Shown: positions 9,701 to 19,493 of the stretch, piece by piece
Layout of the letters: every line of letters begins with the position of its first letter
Numbering within the stretch: the first letter of the stretch is position 1
Assembly: GCF_023023025.1 (NCBI RefSeq)
Contig: NZ_CP095481.1
Coordinates: 6,771,001 to 6,835,000, forward strand
Reading direction: 5' to 3'
Length of the DNA stretch: 64,000 nucleotides
DNA from: Amycolatopsis sp. WQ 127309
GTDB lineage: Bacteria > Actinomycetota > Actinomycetes > Mycobacteriales > Pseudonocardiaceae
Position numbers and translations under genes: made by a program
Notes under the pieces: model-generated
The model's input: the letters and a program-made list of their open reading frames with translations, nothing else
Database searches by the model: none
What the model was told of the DNA's origin: nothing

Positions 9701-10710
9701 TGCGCCTGGGCGACCCGATGGAGTCGGAGATCGGCTCCCGCAAGGCGAAGACCGTGCCGAGCCAGCCCGGCCGCGGCCTGACCCCGGACGGCCTGCACTT
9801 CCTCGCCGGCCTGCCCCGGATGGACGGCAGCGCCGCCACGGACGACCTCGCCGCGGCGACCAAGGCCGTCGCCGAAGAGGTGCACACGTTCTGGCCGGGC
9901 CGCCGCGCGCCGGCCGTGCGGCTGCTGCCCGCGACGTTGCCGCTGTCCGAGCTGCCCCGCCCCGACGGCGACCTGCGGCTGGCCCTGGGCCAGGACGAGC
10001 AGCGGCTGCTGCCGGTGTGGCACGACTTCCGCGCCACGCCGCACCTGCTGGTGTTCGGCGACAACGAGACCGGCAAGACCAACATGCTGCGGCTGGTGCT
10101 GCGCTCGGTGCTGGCGCGGTACGGGCCGGGCGAGGCGAAGATCGTGCTCGCCGACCCGAGCCGTCAGCTCGACGCCGAGGTCCCGGAGGCCTACCGCGTC
10201 GGCTACGCGACGACGACCGAGGCGCTGCAGGAACTCGCGACCCAGACCGGGGTGTCGCTCTCGCCGCGGGTGCCGGACCAGAGCGTCACGGCCGACCGGC
10301 TCAAGCGCCGCGACTGGTGGACCGGCCCCCGGCTGTTCCTCGTCGTCGACGACTACCAGCTGCTCACCGGCGGCATGGGCTCGCCGCTCGAGCCGCTGCT
10401 GTCGCTGCTCGCGCAGGGCGCCTACATCGGCATGCACCTGGTCGTCGCGCGCAGCACGTCGGGCGCGATGCGCGCGCTGAGCGACCCGGTGATCCGCCGG
10501 CTGTGGGAGCTGGGCAGCCCCGGCGTCGTCTTCTCCTACCCCAAGGAGGAAGGCAAGTTCCTCGGCGAGGCCGCGCCGCGCAAGCTGCCGGCCGGCCGCG
10601 CCCAGCTCGTCACCCGCCGCGGCGTCAAGCTCGTCCAGACCGGGTTCGTCCCCGGTCCCGACCAGCTCGTCGGCAGCACATTCGGCACTCTCGAAGGGAG
10701 CGGACGTTGA
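6703..10710 (+). CDS. eccC: Type VII secretion ATPase EccC
   Basis: EccC is the FtsK/SpoIIIE-type motor of the ESX system, recognising substrate signals and driving export at the inner membrane. This 1335-residue protein has the full single-chain layout: two membrane helices at about residues 43-88, then three ATPase domains with P-loops GATGSGKS (476-483), GGPQTGKS (837-844) and GDNETGKT (1119-1126). Only the first has a complete Walker B with glutamate (FLVVDEF, D588/E589); the second reads VVDG and the third VVDD, matching the known pattern of one catalytic and two degenerate, signal-binding ATPases. The GTG at 6703 is preferred because it overlaps the upstream stop as GTGA and gives the usual N-terminus. 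The gene overlaps eccD at its 3' end. Confidence 0.96.
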   Translation: MSTETVKRGPRASGPELPEGQEELQEPPVLAEPAARDFNSLLMMLPMGIGSMVMVLSFSGVGGSSPMTYVLGGGMGLSMMAMSVGQLTRAVGERKRKMRAERRDYLRYIAQVRTRARATAEQQRRAVAWNNPSPDSLWSLSMGRRLWERRVSHDDFGRVRIGLGSQQSALELVPPVTKPIEDLEPLSAISLRRFTETYRSLSGIPTAVGLRSFTSVEFDGDPEAAASLVRAMLAQLVVFHSPDELRIAVLTTEAAQSQWDWVKWLPHNQHATLRDPAGPLRLLAADHDDLMDVLGPDVADRDDHDKAVGPTTTEPFVVIVAHLAMIPESSRLLGAGLRNVVLLDVTGALPGGPKVLRLTTKDDRVEFPAGTGVGSAIRDELSVTQIEGLARLLSPKRTSGTLEITEQPLESDFGLTALLGIRDVHSFDIPAQWRPRAVQRARMSVPIGVTEDGEIVELDLKESAQGGMGPHGMLIGATGSGKSELLRTLVLGLAATHSSEILNFVLVDFKGGATFLGMDRLPHTSAMITNLADELPLVDRMQDSLNGEMVRRQEQLRASGHPSLFEYEKARAAGEQLPPMPTLFLVVDEFSELLSAKPEFMELFVSVGRLGRSLGVHLLLASQRLDEGRIHRVEGHLSYRIALRTFSSMESRSVIGVGNAYELPSEPGNGYLKIDTTNLVRFKAAYVSGPVPAGGGDGASDVARAGAEVVPFFTRTRPTRFIVRDDEPDPTAEKTAQEVLETAPSGPTLADAFVERLTGAGPAARQVWLPPLAESPSLDALLPGVLPDAVRGMSVQDPAQLGRLRVPLGMIDRPFEQVRELLSADLSGAAGHVAVVGGPQTGKSTLLRTLVLALAMTHTPAEVQFYGLDFGGGGIMSISGLPHVGSVATRLERDRVVRTIEEISQIMEHRENIFSERGVESMDVYRQLRRRGQVEDAFGDVFLVVDGWYSLKNDYSELEQKIGELASRGLSFGIHVVIASTRWSEIRPYLRDLLQTRFELRLGDPMESEIGSRKAKTVPSQPGRGLTPDGLHFLAGLPRMDGSAATDDLAAATKAVAEEVHTFWPGRRAPAVRLLPATLPLSELPRPDGDLRLALGQDEQRLLPVWHDFRATPHLLVFGDNETGKTNMLRLVLRSVLARYGPGEAKIVLADPSRQLDAEVPEAYRVGYATTTEALQELATQTGVSLSPRVPDQSVTADRLKRRDWWTGPRLFLVVDDYQLLTGGMGSPLEPLLSLLAQGAYIGMHLVVARSTSGAMRALSDPVIRRLWELGSPGVVFSYPKEEGKFLGEAAPRKLPAGRAQLVTRRGVKLVQTGFVPGPDQLVGSTFGTLEGSGR

Positions 10711-12095
10711 CCGCCATGCAGCAGGGCGAGCTGTGCCGGGTCACCGTGCACGGCCCGCAAGGGCGCGCCGACCTGGCCGTGCCGATGGGTGTCCCGGTGA
10801 CGAGCCTGCTGCCGGTGCTGCTGCGGCACACCGGCGGCCACGAGGACCTCGGCGACTCGTGGGTGCTGCAGCGCCTCGGCGAGGCGCCGCTCGACCCGGC
10901 GGGCACGCCGGAGTCGCTCGACTGGAAGGAGGGGGAGGAGTTCCACCTCCGCCCCCGGCTGGACCCGTTGCCGGAACTGGACTTCGACGACATCGCCGAC
11001 GGCATGGCCACCGCCGTCAGCCGCCAGTCCGGCCGCTGGAAGCCCGAGTTCAACCGGTTCCTGTTCCTCGGCTTCGCCATCGCCGGCCTGCTGGTGCTGG
11101 CCCGGGTGCTGCTCTACCCGGGCGCGCTGGGCCTGTCCGCCATCGGCTGCGCCGTCGTGGCGCTGGGCCTGCTGGTCGCGGCCGTCGGCTCGGGCGTCCG
11201 GTCCGAGGACACGGCGCTGATCACGCTGCTGGGCCTGGGCGGCTGCGGGTTCGCGTTCGTGGCGGGAGCGATCGCCGTCGCGGGCCTCGGGCCGGCGTTC
11301 GACCTGCAGACCGCGCCCCTGCTGTCCGGCTGCCTGGCTTCCGGTCTGGCGGGCGGCCTGATGCTCGGCGGCCGGGCCGCGTGGGCGCCGGTCACGCCGT
11401 TCGTCCCGTTCGGCACGGTCGTGGCCACTTCCGCGGCCGGCGCGATCACCCTGTGGCTGCACTACGGCCCGGAGTTCTCGCCGGTGCAGTCGGCGGCGCT
11501 GGTCTCGGCCGTCCTCATCGGACTGCTGGTGTTCGCGCCCCGGATCGGCATCCGGTTCGCCCGCATCCGCGGCCCGCAGCTGCCCCGCACGGCCGACGAA
11601 CTGCAGTACGACATCGAGCCCGCGCCGGCGGCGAAGATGGTCGCGCAGACCGCGTACGCCGACGGCTACCTCACGATCGCCTGCGTCACCTCGGCCGTCA
11701 TGTTCGCGTGCTCCTTCCCTTTCCTGGTCGGCCAAGGCCTGTTCCCCGGCATCCTGGCCGGCCTGCTCGCGGCGGCGGTGCTGATGCGCTCGCGCAGCCT
11801 GCTGGGCGCGTGGCAGCGAGTGCCGCTGGCCGTCGCCGGCGCGCTCGGGTTGGTGCTGCTGACGTTCTCGCTGATCGAACCGCTGACCCCGGATTGGCGC
11901 GGCGCGGCCGCGGCCGGGGTGGTGCTGGTGTTCTTCCTGCTGGTGCTGGCGATGCTGCGGCCCCCGCCACGGCGGCTGCTGCCGATCTGGGGTCACCTGG
12001 CCAACTGGCTGGAGACGTTGAGCGCCGTCGCGATCCTCCCGATCCTGCTGCAGCTGTTCGGGACGTACGCGTGGGCCATCGGACTGACGGGCTGA
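10707..12095 (+). CDS. eccD: Type VII secretion membrane channel protein EccD
   Basis: EccD is the polytopic inner-membrane component of the ESX translocon. The 462-residue product starts with a ubiquitin-like YukD domain (about residues 1-85, CRVTVHGPQGRADLAVPMGV onward), a cytosolic linker, and then about eleven hydrophobic segments to the C-terminus. The start is probably TTG at 10707, which overlaps the eccC stop as TTGA and has GAAGGGA 7 bases upstream; the ATG at 10716 is the alternative but is too far from that site. The two frames together imply translational coupling with EccC, its partner in the membrane complex. The next gene, an EccB remnant, begins four bases after the stop. Confidence 0.93.
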   Translation: MTAMQQGELCRVTVHGPQGRADLAVPMGVPVTSLLPVLLRHTGGHEDLGDSWVLQRLGEAPLDPAGTPESLDWKEGEEFHLRPRLDPLPELDFDDIADGMATAVSRQSGRWKPEFNRFLFLGFAIAGLLVLARVLLYPGALGLSAIGCAVVALGLLVAAVGSGVRSEDTALITLLGLGGCGFAFVAGAIAVAGLGPAFDLQTAPLLSGCLASGLAGGLMLGGRAAWAPVTPFVPFGTVVATSAAGAITLWLHYGPEFSPVQSAALVSAVLIGLLVFAPRIGIRFARIRGPQLPRTADELQYDIEPAPAAKMVAQTAYADGYLTIACVTSAVMFACSFPFLVGQGLFPGILAGLLAAAVLMRSRSLLGAWQRVPLAVAGALGLVLLTFSLIEPLTPDWRGAAAAGVVLVFFLLVLAMLRPPPRRLLPIWGHLANWLETLSAVAILPILLQLFGTYAWAIGLTG

Positions 12096-12099
12096 AACC

Positions 12100-12342
12100 A
12101 TGGTGCAGACGCAAAAGGACCACGTCGAGGCGTATTCGTTCCTGATTGGACGGATGACCTCGGCCCTCGTGCTCGGCGACGCGAGCCACCTCGACGTGCC
12201 CGCCAAGCGCACCTGGACCGGCCTGCTGGTCGGCGCGGCGCTGGCGGTACTGATCGTGCTGGGGTTCTTCGTGTTCGGCCTGATCGCCCACCACACCGGG
12301 CACGCCGTCCAGGCGACGCCGCCCCCGGTCCGCCGAGCCTGA
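12100..12342 (+). CDS. Mini-EccB: only the cytosolic helix and membrane anchor
   Basis: An 80-residue protein that matches the start of EccB, the ESX core component that normally has a short cytosolic helix, one membrane segment and a periplasmic domain of about 400 residues. Residues 1-35 (AYSFLIGRMTSALVLGD) correspond to the EccB N-terminal segment usually written GYRFLLRRMEHALVRRD, followed by a membrane helix at about 40-65 (LLVGAALAVLIVLGFFVFGL). The protein then stops after a short Pro/Arg tail. The next gene has its own ribosome site (AAAGGAG) 14 bases later, in a different product, so there is no hidden continuation. This looks like a purposeful short form rather than a frameshift. 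The EccB relation is my reading of the N-terminus; length and position after eccD support it. Confidence 0.75.
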   Translation: MVQTQKDHVEAYSFLIGRMTSALVLGDASHLDVPAKRTWTGLLVGAALAVLIVLGFFVFGLIAHHTGHAVQATPPPVRRA

Positions 12343-12355
12343 AAGGAGCGTCACC

Positions 12356-15300
12356 ATGGATCTCTCGCTGGTGCGCCGCCGCGGCGGCCCGGAAACCGAC
12401 CTGAACCGGCAGACGGTCGGCAACGCCCTGGTCGTCCACCCCGCCGCCGGGATGACGGAGGAGGCGCAGGCGCTCGCGCTGGGCGTCGCCGCCGACTCCG
12501 AGCACGACCTCGTCGTCGTCGACCTGCCGGTGGACTCGCCGATCTCCCTGTGGGAATCGGTGGCGAAGGCACTGCCGCGGCGTCGTCGCGGAGTGCGTCT
12601 CGTCATCGGCGGGCGCTCGCGGGAGACGTCGGCACTGGCGGGGCAGTGGCTGGCCGAGCGGATCGGCCGTCCGGTGCTGGCCCCGGACGGCTCGGTGATC
12701 CCGAGCGCGGGCGGCGCCCTGTTCGTCCACAGTGGACGTGGTAGCGGCTGGGTCCGCTTCCAGCCCGGCCGGCCGCCGAAGTGGGAGGCGAAGCGCTTCC
12801 CGCGTCCGTCATGGGACTCGGGTGTCACGGCGGAACTGACGTCGACGAGCTCCCGCGGCGTGGCCGAGCCGCTGCCGGGCGGCCTCTGGATCCGCCCGGT
12901 GGGCTTCGACCGCCAGCTCGGCTACCACCGTTCGGCGTTGATCCGCGGGCTGCCGGCGCTGCCGGACACGATGACGATCGTCCTGGGCTGCCCGGGCTGC
13001 CCGCCCTTGACGATGGACGACGCGGCGCGCCTGTGGATGCGCCTGCCGGAACCGGTGCGCCACAAGGCCCGCTTCGTCCAGTACGGCCCGATGTCGGTGC
13101 CGTCCGGGACGACGCTGGGGCAGGCCATCGCCGACCTGCTGGGCCGCGAAGTCGGTTTCTACAGCGGACTCCCGATCGGCACCCCGCACGACCTCGACGT
13201 CTGGACGGTGCTCTACGACGGCGGTCTCGGCTGGGCGACGTTCGCCCGCGAGCTGGCGTACGTCCCGCAGCAGCCGATGCCCCGGATGCTGGACCACCGC
13301 CTGCCGATCGAGGGCCTGAAGGAGATCGAGCCCGCCGTCTACTGGTACTCGCCGGACGCGGTGCTGGAGGTCGTCCAGTCGGGCCTGCTGCTGCGCCCGC
13401 CGTCAGCCGGCCCGACGGCGGAAGCGCTGCGCGAGGTCACGCTGGACACGTCGGTGCACAACCTGACGTACGACGTCCCGGAGGAGGGCGCGGACGCGGT
13501 CGAGCGCATGCGCCTGCTGGCGGAGGACGTCCTGGCGAGACTGGACGAACACACCCGCCGCATCAGCCGCATCCTCCCCGCGGCAGCGCTGCTGGCAGAG
13601 CGAGCCCGGGTGACGATCCCGCGGCGCGCGATGGCGGAGATCGAAGCCCCGGCGTCGCCTCCTGCCGCCGCAGTCCCCCCGGCGGTGGCCCCGGCCCGAG
13701 TGGGCGGCACGTCCCCGGCGGAGGCCCCGCTGTTGACCATCTCGGAGCGCCTGGACCCGGGCGCGGTGATCGCGGCATCGCTGGCCCCGGTGACCATCAC
13801 GACGGCAGCGCCGCCCCGGATCCCGGCACTGGCGGCGGAGGAGCGAGCAACGGAGGCGGTCAAGGCGCCGTCGCGCACTTCGGCCGGCCCGGTGATCGCC
13901 TCGCCCGCCGACGCATCGACGGTCTCTGCCGGCCCGGCCATCGCTTCTGCCGCGGACAAGGGTGCCGCGGCGGTTTCCGGCGGCCCGCTCACCCTGCCGC
14001 CGCCCGCGGTCACTTCGACAGGTGCGGCCACTCCGTCGCCTGCCGGCATGGAGGCCCCGGCAACCGGCGCTGCCCAGCCTGAGTCGTTCACATCGCGTGG
14101 CCCGGCAACCCCGCCGCCGGCGGTTCCGCCGATCGGCGTGGATGGTCCGGCGACCCGCGCTCCCGAGGGGCCGGCCACTCCGTCCCCGGCAGTTCGGCCC
14201 GTCGGCGTGGATGGTCCGGCGATCAGCTCGGCAAGCTCGGTCACCCTGCCGCCCGCTGGCGTGACTGGTCCCGCGACTGGCGCTTCTCGTGGTCCGGCCA
14301 CCCCGCCGTCCGCCGGTGTGGACGGTCCGGCGCCCGACTCCGCCACTGCGATCGACCCGGAGCCCGAAGCCCTGGCCGAGGTCGCTCGACCGGCCGCCAC
14401 CGACCCTGCGCCCCTCCCGCCACCGGCGGTTCCGCCCGCTGGCCTCCGCGAGGCCGCGGCCGGTTCCATGGTCTCTGGTGGCCCCGCGACCCTGCCGCCT
14501 CCCGCGGTTCCGCCGGTCGGCGTCCACGGTGGTCCGGCCGTGGATCTCCCCGCCGGACCGTCCCCGGCAGCGGCTTTCGGCGGATCCGGCACCGCCACCG
14601 GTTCCGCGACCCCGCCCCCCGCGACCCCGCCGGTGGGAGTCCCTGGTGGACCCACCGCAACCGGCGGTCCCACAACCCCTCCGCCGGCAGTTCCGCCCGC
14701 TGCAGTTCTCAGCACCTCGGTCAGCGCCACCCCGCCCGCCGCTGCCCAGGGCGGAACCACTCAGCTCGGCCAGGAAGCGGACACTCCCCAGACCCCGCCG
14801 TCCGCGGGTTCGCCCCTCGAGGTCGCGGACGGCGGTACCAACCATGCTCGGCTCCAGCCGACCCCCGCCGCCGAGGCGACCGCTCTGCTGCCCAAGCGGG
14901 GCGTCGACAAGGAACGTGAGTGGCTTCGGAAGTCCCTCGGTGCCGAGTACGGCCTGATGTCCAACGCCGCCGCGCGGATCCTCTCCGAGCACCCCGGCTT
15001 CCAGGGTGCGCTCGCCGCGTCGCCTGCCGATGTGCTCACCGATGCCGTTGCCGTGCAGCTCTACCTCTCGGCCAAGGGCGCGGCCATCGACGCCGGGCTG
15101 CGGGCCGGGCGCAACGGGCCGCACGTGCCCATCGCGCGCTGCGTGGTCGCCGGGCTCGGGCGGCTGCCCTCGCACCGGGGGCCCGCGAGCTTCGCCACCA
15201 GCCCGACCGCCGGGCAGTGGGCGCTCTACCGGAGCCGGAAAGTGCTCACCGAGTGGGGTTTCCTGCACGCCATGACCACTCCGATGTCCGCTTCGGACGG

Positions 15301-15643
15301 TGACACGGACATCCTCGTCTGGTCGGTCACCGCCCGGCGGACGAAGCTGCTGGAGCCGGCCGAAGGCGTCGCCAACCGGGCGCTCTTCGTGCCCGGCACC
15401 AGCTTCAAGGTCCTCGAGATCACCGAGCCCACCGCCACCCAGCGCGGGCTCGTGCTGCTGCGGGAACTGACCGTGAGCGAGGTGGATGAGACCGGCCGCG
15501 TCGCCGCCGACCGGATCTCGCTCGACGAACTGGCGCTCGAGTCGCTGCGGCGCGAACTCGAGGTGTGGGCCGAGACGGACGGCCGCGAACCGATCGCGAC
15601 GGCGGCCGCCGGGCGGTTCGGCGTCGTGCCGGGGCTGGTGTGA
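12356..15643 (+). CDS. Large ESX-locus protein with ADP-ribosyltransferase-like C-terminal domain
   Basis: A 1095-residue protein in three parts. Residues 1-430 form a globular region of unrecognised family ([20 protein letters not shown], later [17 protein letters not shown]). Residues 430-850 are a Pro/Ala/Val-rich linker with repeated (V)GVDGPA and PPPAVPP words. Residues 860-1095 resemble the ADP-ribosyltransferase fold: an Arg in SHRGPASF (941), a segment [12 protein letters not shown] in the place of the F-x-S-x-S strand, and [14 protein letters not shown], like the EVLFPPGTRFRVL strand of these enzymes. The catalytic ExE glutamates are not at the expected place (NRALF, 1007-1011), so activity is doubtful. 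No signal peptide or membrane helix is seen. It starts after AAAGGAG and lies between mini-eccB and the AAA+ gene. The ART link is tentative. Confidence 0.6.
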   Translation: MDLSLVRRRGGPETDLNRQTVGNALVVHPAAGMTEEAQALALGVAADSEHDLVVVDLPVDSPISLWESVAKALPRRRRGVRLVIGGRSRETSALAGQWLAERIGRPVLAPDGSVIPSAGGALFVHSGRGSGWVRFQPGRPPKWEAKRFPRPSWDSGVTAELTSTSSRGVAEPLPGGLWIRPVGFDRQLGYHRSALIRGLPALPDTMTIVLGCPGCPPLTMDDAARLWMRLPEPVRHKARFVQYGPMSVPSGTTLGQAIADLLGREVGFYSGLPIGTPHDLDVWTVLYDGGLGWATFARELAYVPQQPMPRMLDHRLPIEGLKEIEPAVYWYSPDAVLEVVQSGLLLRPPSAGPTAEALREVTLDTSVHNLTYDVPEEGADAVERMRLLAEDVLARLDEHTRRISRILPAAALLAERARVTIPRRAMAEIEAPASPPAAAVPPAVAPARVGGTSPAEAPLLTISERLDPGAVIAASLAPVTITTAAPPRIPALAAEERATEAVKAPSRTSAGPVIASPADASTVSAGPAIASAADKGAAAVSGGPLTLPPPAVTSTGAATPSPAGMEAPATGAAQPESFTSRGPATPPPAVPPIGVDGPATRAPEGPATPSPAVRPVGVDGPAISSASSVTLPPAGVTGPATGASRGPATPPSAGVDGPAPDSATAIDPEPEALAEVARPAATDPAPLPPPAVPPAGLREAAAGSMVSGGPATLPPPAVPPVGVHGGPAVDLPAGPSPAAAFGGSGTATGSATPPPATPPVGVPGGPTATGGPTTPPPAVPPAAVLSTSVSATPPAAAQGGTTQLGQEADTPQTPPSAGSPLEVADGGTNHARLQPTPAAEATALLPKRGVDKEREWLRKSLGAEYGLMSNAAARILSEHPGFQGALAASPADVLTDAVAVQLYLSAKGAAIDAGLRAGRNGPHVPIARCVVAGLGRLPSHRGPASFATSPTAGQWALYRSRKVLTEWGFLHAMTTPMSASDGDTDILVWSVTARRTKLLEPAEGVANRALFVPGTSFKVLEITEPTATQRGLVLLRELTVSEVDETGRVAADRISLDELALESLRRELEVWAETDGREPIATAAAGRFGVVPGLV

Positions 15644-15659
15644 GGGAGAGGCGGAACTG

Positions 15660-18600
15660 ATGAACCGACAGGTGCTCACGGTCGGCGGAGAAGGTGCCTA
15701 CCCCACGATCGGCGCCGCGCTGGCGCAGGCTCAGAACGGCGCCACGATCACCGTCCACTCCGGACGCTACGAGGAGAGCCTCGTCGTCGACCGCATGGTC
15801 TCCCTGGTCGCCGAAGGCGACGTCGAGATCGTCGCGCGTGAAGGCAGCGTGCTCGTGGCCAACGCCGAGGCCGTCCAGCTGCGCGGCTTCACCCTCACCG
15901 GGCAGGACGACAAGCTCGTCGCGGTCGACGTCGTGCGCGGCGAGGCCGCACTCGACGGCTGCCGCGTCACCGGCGCCTCCTGGGCGACGCTCCTCGCGCG
16001 CCTCCAGGGGTCCCTCGCCCTGCGCGGCTGCGCCGTCACCAGCACCGCCGGCGCCGGGATCGTCGTCGCGTCGCCGGCGCAGAGCACCATCGAGGACACC
16101 GAAATCACCGGCACCGCGTCATCGGGCGTGGTCGTCGCCGAGGTCGGGTCGGTCGTGCTGCGCCGGTGCGCGGTGCGGCAGCCGAAGGGCAACGGCGTCT
16201 GCGTGAACGGCGAAGCCGTCGCGGTGGTCGAGCAGTGCGAGATCACCGGCGCCGAGAAGCCCGCGATGGTCGTCGAACAGCAAGGCCGCGCCACCATCAC
16301 CGGCCTGACCGTGCGCGACAGCGCGAACGTCGACCTGTACCTGACCAGTGAAGGCCGGGTGTCCGTTGTGGACTCCCGGTTCCTGTCGGCGCCGATGCAG
16401 GCCGTGCACGTCGCCGCGTCGGCCGCGCCGGTGCTGCGCGAATGTGTCTTCGCCGGCGCGGAACGCAACGCCGTTCAGGTCACCGGCAACGCGTCGCCGC
16501 ACTTCGTGGACTGCACGTTCGAGGACTCACCCGTCATCATCCTGGCCGACGGTGAAGCGACGCCGAACTTCGAGCGCGCGACGATCCGGGGCGCGACCCA
16601 GACCGGCGTGCTCGTCACCGCCGACGCGAAGGTCCGGATCGCCGGGCTGCGGCTCGCGGGCCACGGCATCGTCCTTTCCGGACAGTCGCGAGTGGACCTC
16701 ACCGACGCGTCCGTCGAAACCGGACGCGAGATCGCCGTCGAGGTCACCGAATCGTCCTGGCTGACCGGAACCGACCTCCACGTGCGGGGGAGCGGCGTCC
16801 GGGTCACCGGCACGGCCGAGCTGCAGGACTGCGAGATCGCCGACGAAATCGTGGTCGAGGCCGGCGCCACGCTCACCGCGTCGCGCTGCCGCGTGCACAA
16901 CGGCGTCTCGTCCGACGACGGCGCGAACGTGACGCTCACCGAGTGCGAAGTGGACGGTGTGACGAGCGAACCCGTCCGGGAGCCACCGCAAGCGGAGACC
17001 GTCGAACCGAGCACGAGCGACGCCTCGGGCGAGGTGCTCGACGGCCCGCTCGGCGAGCTGGAGTCGCTGGTCGGCCTGGCCGGGGTGAAGAAAGAGGTCA
17101 CCGGCCTGATCAACCTCATCCGGATGTCCCAGATGCGGGAGCGGATGGGGCTGCCGATGCCGCCGATGAGCCGGCACCTGGTCTTCGCGGGCCCTCCCGG
17201 CACCGGTAAGACGACGGTCGCGCGGCTCTACGGCACGGTCCTGGCGGAGCTGGGCATCCTGTCCAAGGGTCACATGGTCGAGGTCGCGCGGCAGGACCTC
17301 GTCGGCCAGTACATCGGCTCGACGGCGATCAAGACCACCGAGGTCGTCGAGAAGGCCATCGGCGGCGTCCTGTTCATCGACGAGGCGTACACGCTGTCGG
17401 CGGGCTCCGGCGGCTCCGGGCCGGACTTCGGCCAGGAGGCCATCGACGCGCTGATGAAGATCATGGAGGACCAGCGCGACTCGCTCGTCGTGATCGTCGC
17501 GGGCTACTCCGAGCAGATGGACGTCTTCCTCGAGTCCAACCCCGGGCTGGCGTCGCGGTTCACCCGGACCATCGAGTTCCCGAACTACAGCGTCGACGAG
17601 CTGGTCACCATCACCACCGGCCTGACCCGCAAGCACTACTACGAGCTGACCGACGACGCGATGACGACGCTGCGCGAGTACTTCGAGCGGGTGCCGAAGA
17701 ACTCGACGTTCGGCAACGGCCGCGTCGCGCGGAAGCTGTTCGAGGCCATGGTGAACAACCAGGCGTCGCGCCTGGCGCTGCAGCCGCCGTCGAAGGACTC
17801 GGAGCTCAACCGGCTGACGGCCGAGGACCTGCACGCCGAGCTGGCGAACCTGCCCGCGGCGGCCCAGGCCGCGGTGTCGGTGGGCACCGATCCGGCCGCC
17901 GCCGTCGGCGCGGCGACCAGCGTGCACCGGCTGCGCAAACTCGTCGGCCAGAAGGCGGTGCGGGAGCACGCCGAGCGCCTGCTGGTCCGGCTCGGCGGGC
18001 TCAAGCACGGCCGTCAGCCGCTCGGCCAGGAAGCCAACGTCGTGCTCAGCGGCGAGCGCGGCTCGGGCCGGGCGGAGTTCGCCCGGCTGTACGCGCGGGG
18101 GCTCGCCGAACTGGGTCTCGTCGGCGTCGGGCAGCTCGTCCGGCGGTCGGTCGCGGAGGACCTGATGCCGCGCTGGCCGGGACAGGCCGAGCACCTGGTC
18201 CGCACCGCGCTGGACGACGCGAGCGGCGGTGTCCTCGTGCTCGACCTGGACGGCGAGTGGGAGTCCACTGTGCACACTCCGGGCCACGAAGTCCTTGAAG
18301 CACTGGCGGAAGCGGTCGGACGACGGCCCGCCGATCCGGTCGTCGTGCTGACCGCCGAACCGCGGCGCGTCCGGACGCTGGCCGGGCTGGTGCCGTCGCT
18401 GCGTGACCGGTTCCCGGCGGTCTGGGAGCTGGGGAAGTACACAGTGGACGAACTCGGCGAGATCGCCGTGCGGCTGCTGGTCCGCGGCGGTCACGAAGTG
18501 CCGGACGCCGTCCGCGACGCGCTGGCGCACGAGCTGGCGGCGGCGTCGGAACGCACGGTGCACGCCGCGCACGAACTCGCCCGCACGCTGTCGGCGACGG

Positions 18601-18698
18601 CCGCGTCCCGCACGCTGGCGGCGGCGGACCTGCGCGGCGTCCGCCCGCCGGACGTCGAACCCCTGGCGCTCGGGCAGGGTCTGGCTTCGGTCGGCTGA
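15660..18698 (+). CDS. EccA-like AAA+ ATPase with N-terminal beta-helix
   Basis: A 1012-residue protein combining three modules. Residues 1-440 are a right-handed beta-helix made of short repeats (G-x-x-x-x-x-x-C-x-V-x-x type) like pectate-lyase-fold sensors. Residues 460-730 are a CbxX/CfqX (SpoVK) AAA+ domain with Walker A GPPGTGKT (511-518), Walker B VLFIDEAY (D574/E575), arginine finger region [11 protein letters not shown] and the [12 protein letters not shown] sensor. Residues 750-1012 are a second, degenerate AAA+ domain: GERGSGRA (798-805) lacks the lysine and LVLDLDGEW replaces Walker B. The CbxX module is that of EccA, the soluble ESX ATPase, but EccA normally has a TPR domain in front. 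A cytosolic chaperone or disassembly role for ESX substrates is inferred. ATG 15660 follows GGGAGAGGCGG. Confidence 0.85.
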   Translation: MNRQVLTVGGEGAYPTIGAALAQAQNGATITVHSGRYEESLVVDRMVSLVAEGDVEIVAREGSVLVANAEAVQLRGFTLTGQDDKLVAVDVVRGEAALDGCRVTGASWATLLARLQGSLALRGCAVTSTAGAGIVVASPAQSTIEDTEITGTASSGVVVAEVGSVVLRRCAVRQPKGNGVCVNGEAVAVVEQCEITGAEKPAMVVEQQGRATITGLTVRDSANVDLYLTSEGRVSVVDSRFLSAPMQAVHVAASAAPVLRECVFAGAERNAVQVTGNASPHFVDCTFEDSPVIILADGEATPNFERATIRGATQTGVLVTADAKVRIAGLRLAGHGIVLSGQSRVDLTDASVETGREIAVEVTESSWLTGTDLHVRGSGVRVTGTAELQDCEIADEIVVEAGATLTASRCRVHNGVSSDDGANVTLTECEVDGVTSEPVREPPQAETVEPSTSDASGEVLDGPLGELESLVGLAGVKKEVTGLINLIRMSQMRERMGLPMPPMSRHLVFAGPPGTGKTTVARLYGTVLAELGILSKGHMVEVARQDLVGQYIGSTAIKTTEVVEKAIGGVLFIDEAYTLSAGSGGSGPDFGQEAIDALMKIMEDQRDSLVVIVAGYSEQMDVFLESNPGLASRFTRTIEFPNYSVDELVTITTGLTRKHYYELTDDAMTTLREYFERVPKNSTFGNGRVARKLFEAMVNNQASRLALQPPSKDSELNRLTAEDLHAELANLPAAAQAAVSVGTDPAAAVGAATSVHRLRKLVGQKAVREHAERLLVRLGGLKHGRQPLGQEANVVLSGERGSGRAEFARLYARGLAELGLVGVGQLVRRSVAEDLMPRWPGQAEHLVRTALDDASGGVLVLDLDGEWESTVHTPGHEVLEALAEAVGRRPADPVVVLTAEPRRVRTLAGLVPSLRDRFPAVWELGKYTVDELGEIAVRLLVRGGHEVPDAVRDALAHELAAASERTVHAAHELARTLSATAASRTLAAADLRGVRPPDVEPLALGQGLASVG

Positions 18699-18708
18699 AG
18701 GAGGAGTC

Positions 18709-19110
18709 ATGGCATCGCCCTACGAGAAGATGCTGGAGGACGCGCTCGGCGCGTACCAGCGGCAGCGCGAGAACCTCACCGCGACGAAGGAGCGGATCGA
18801 CGAGGCCACCGGCACGGCGACGTCCGCGCGCCGCGAGGTGACCGCGACCGTCGGGCGCACCGGTGAGGTCACCGAGCTGACGTTCCCGACCAGCGCGTAC
18901 AAGCGGATGGCGCCGGCCGAGCTGGCCGGGGTGATCGTCCGGACCATCGCGCAGGCGCGGCAGCAGGCGATCGACGCGTCGGCCGAACAGCTCGCGCCGA
19001 TGCTGCCGCCGGGGTTCTCCGCGCGGGACCTGATGGCCGGGAAGGTCGACGTCGAAGCGTTGTTCGCCGCCCGCGTGCCGGGATTCGAAGGAGGGACCGA
19101 GGATGACTGA
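18709..19110 (+). CDS. YbaB/EbfC-family protein, EspL-like
   Basis: A 133-residue protein of the YbaB/EbfC fold: an N-terminal helix (YEKMLEDALGAYQRQRENL), a central beta region (VTATVGRTGEVTELTFPTSAYKRM) and a C-terminal helix (LAGVIVRTIAQARQQAIDASAEQL). General YbaB proteins bind DNA as dimers, but family members in ESX loci (EspL of ESX-1) act with ESX-associated factors instead. Start ATG 18709 has a strong AAGGAGGAG site and lies 10 bases after the AAA+ gene; the longer upstream frame is noise. It overlaps the following small gene by 8 bases, so the two products are probably made together. Confidence 0.85.
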   Translation: MASPYEKMLEDALGAYQRQRENLTATKERIDEATGTATSARREVTATVGRTGEVTELTFPTSAYKRMAPAELAGVIVRTIAQARQQAIDASAEQLAPMLPPGFSARDLMAGKVDVEALFAARVPGFEGGTEDD

Positions 19111-19474
19111 TCAGTTCTTCGTGGACGCCGACGGGCTCGACACGGGCCGCAACGGCTACCGCGAGAAGGCGACCGAGCTGGAGGCGCTGACGCAGCGCAT
19201 CCAGGCGCTCGGCAGTTCCGGGCGCGTCTCCGAGGCGGCGGGCCACGACAAGAACGGCAACGCCTTCGCCCAGACGCACATGAAGGCGGTGGCGGAGATC
19301 CGCGACGGCGTCCGGCTGTGGGCGAAGGCCGTCGACGGCACGTCGGACGCGATCCACGACATGGCCGGCTCGTTCCGCGAAGCCGACCAGGGCGCCTTCG
19401 ACATGGCGCGGGACCTGCAGAAGAACTTCCTGCAACTGCAGGAAGACGTCTCGAAGCCGCCGGCTTCTTCGTAG
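19103..19474 (+). CDS. Small WXG100/EspC-like helical protein
   Basis: A 123-residue, predominantly helical protein (MTDQFFVDADGLDTGRNGYR at the start, then long helices with FAQTHMKAVAEIRDGVRLW). The opening FFVDADGL with a glycine-tyrosine turn is typical of EspC/DUF2580-like and WXG100-like secreted proteins of ESX loci. It has no canonical WXG, though W occurs in VRLWAKAVDG. It overlaps the YbaB gene and is followed 19 bases later by the giant gene, so it is well placed to be the helical partner that escorts the giant protein's N-terminal WXG100-like domain to EccC. That partnership is inference from order alone. Confidence 0.7.
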   Translation: MTDQFFVDADGLDTGRNGYREKATELEALTQRIQALGSSGRVSEAAGHDKNGNAFAQTHMKAVAEIRDGVRLWAKAVDGTSDAIHDMAGSFREADQGAFDMARDLQKNFLQLQEDVSKPPASS

Positions 19475-19493
19475 TCCGGGGAGGTTGCTCGCG

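Noticed and set aside
19485..19493. TTG start for the giant protein
   Set aside because: It directly abuts the GGGGAGG site, while ATG 19494 is at normal spacing.
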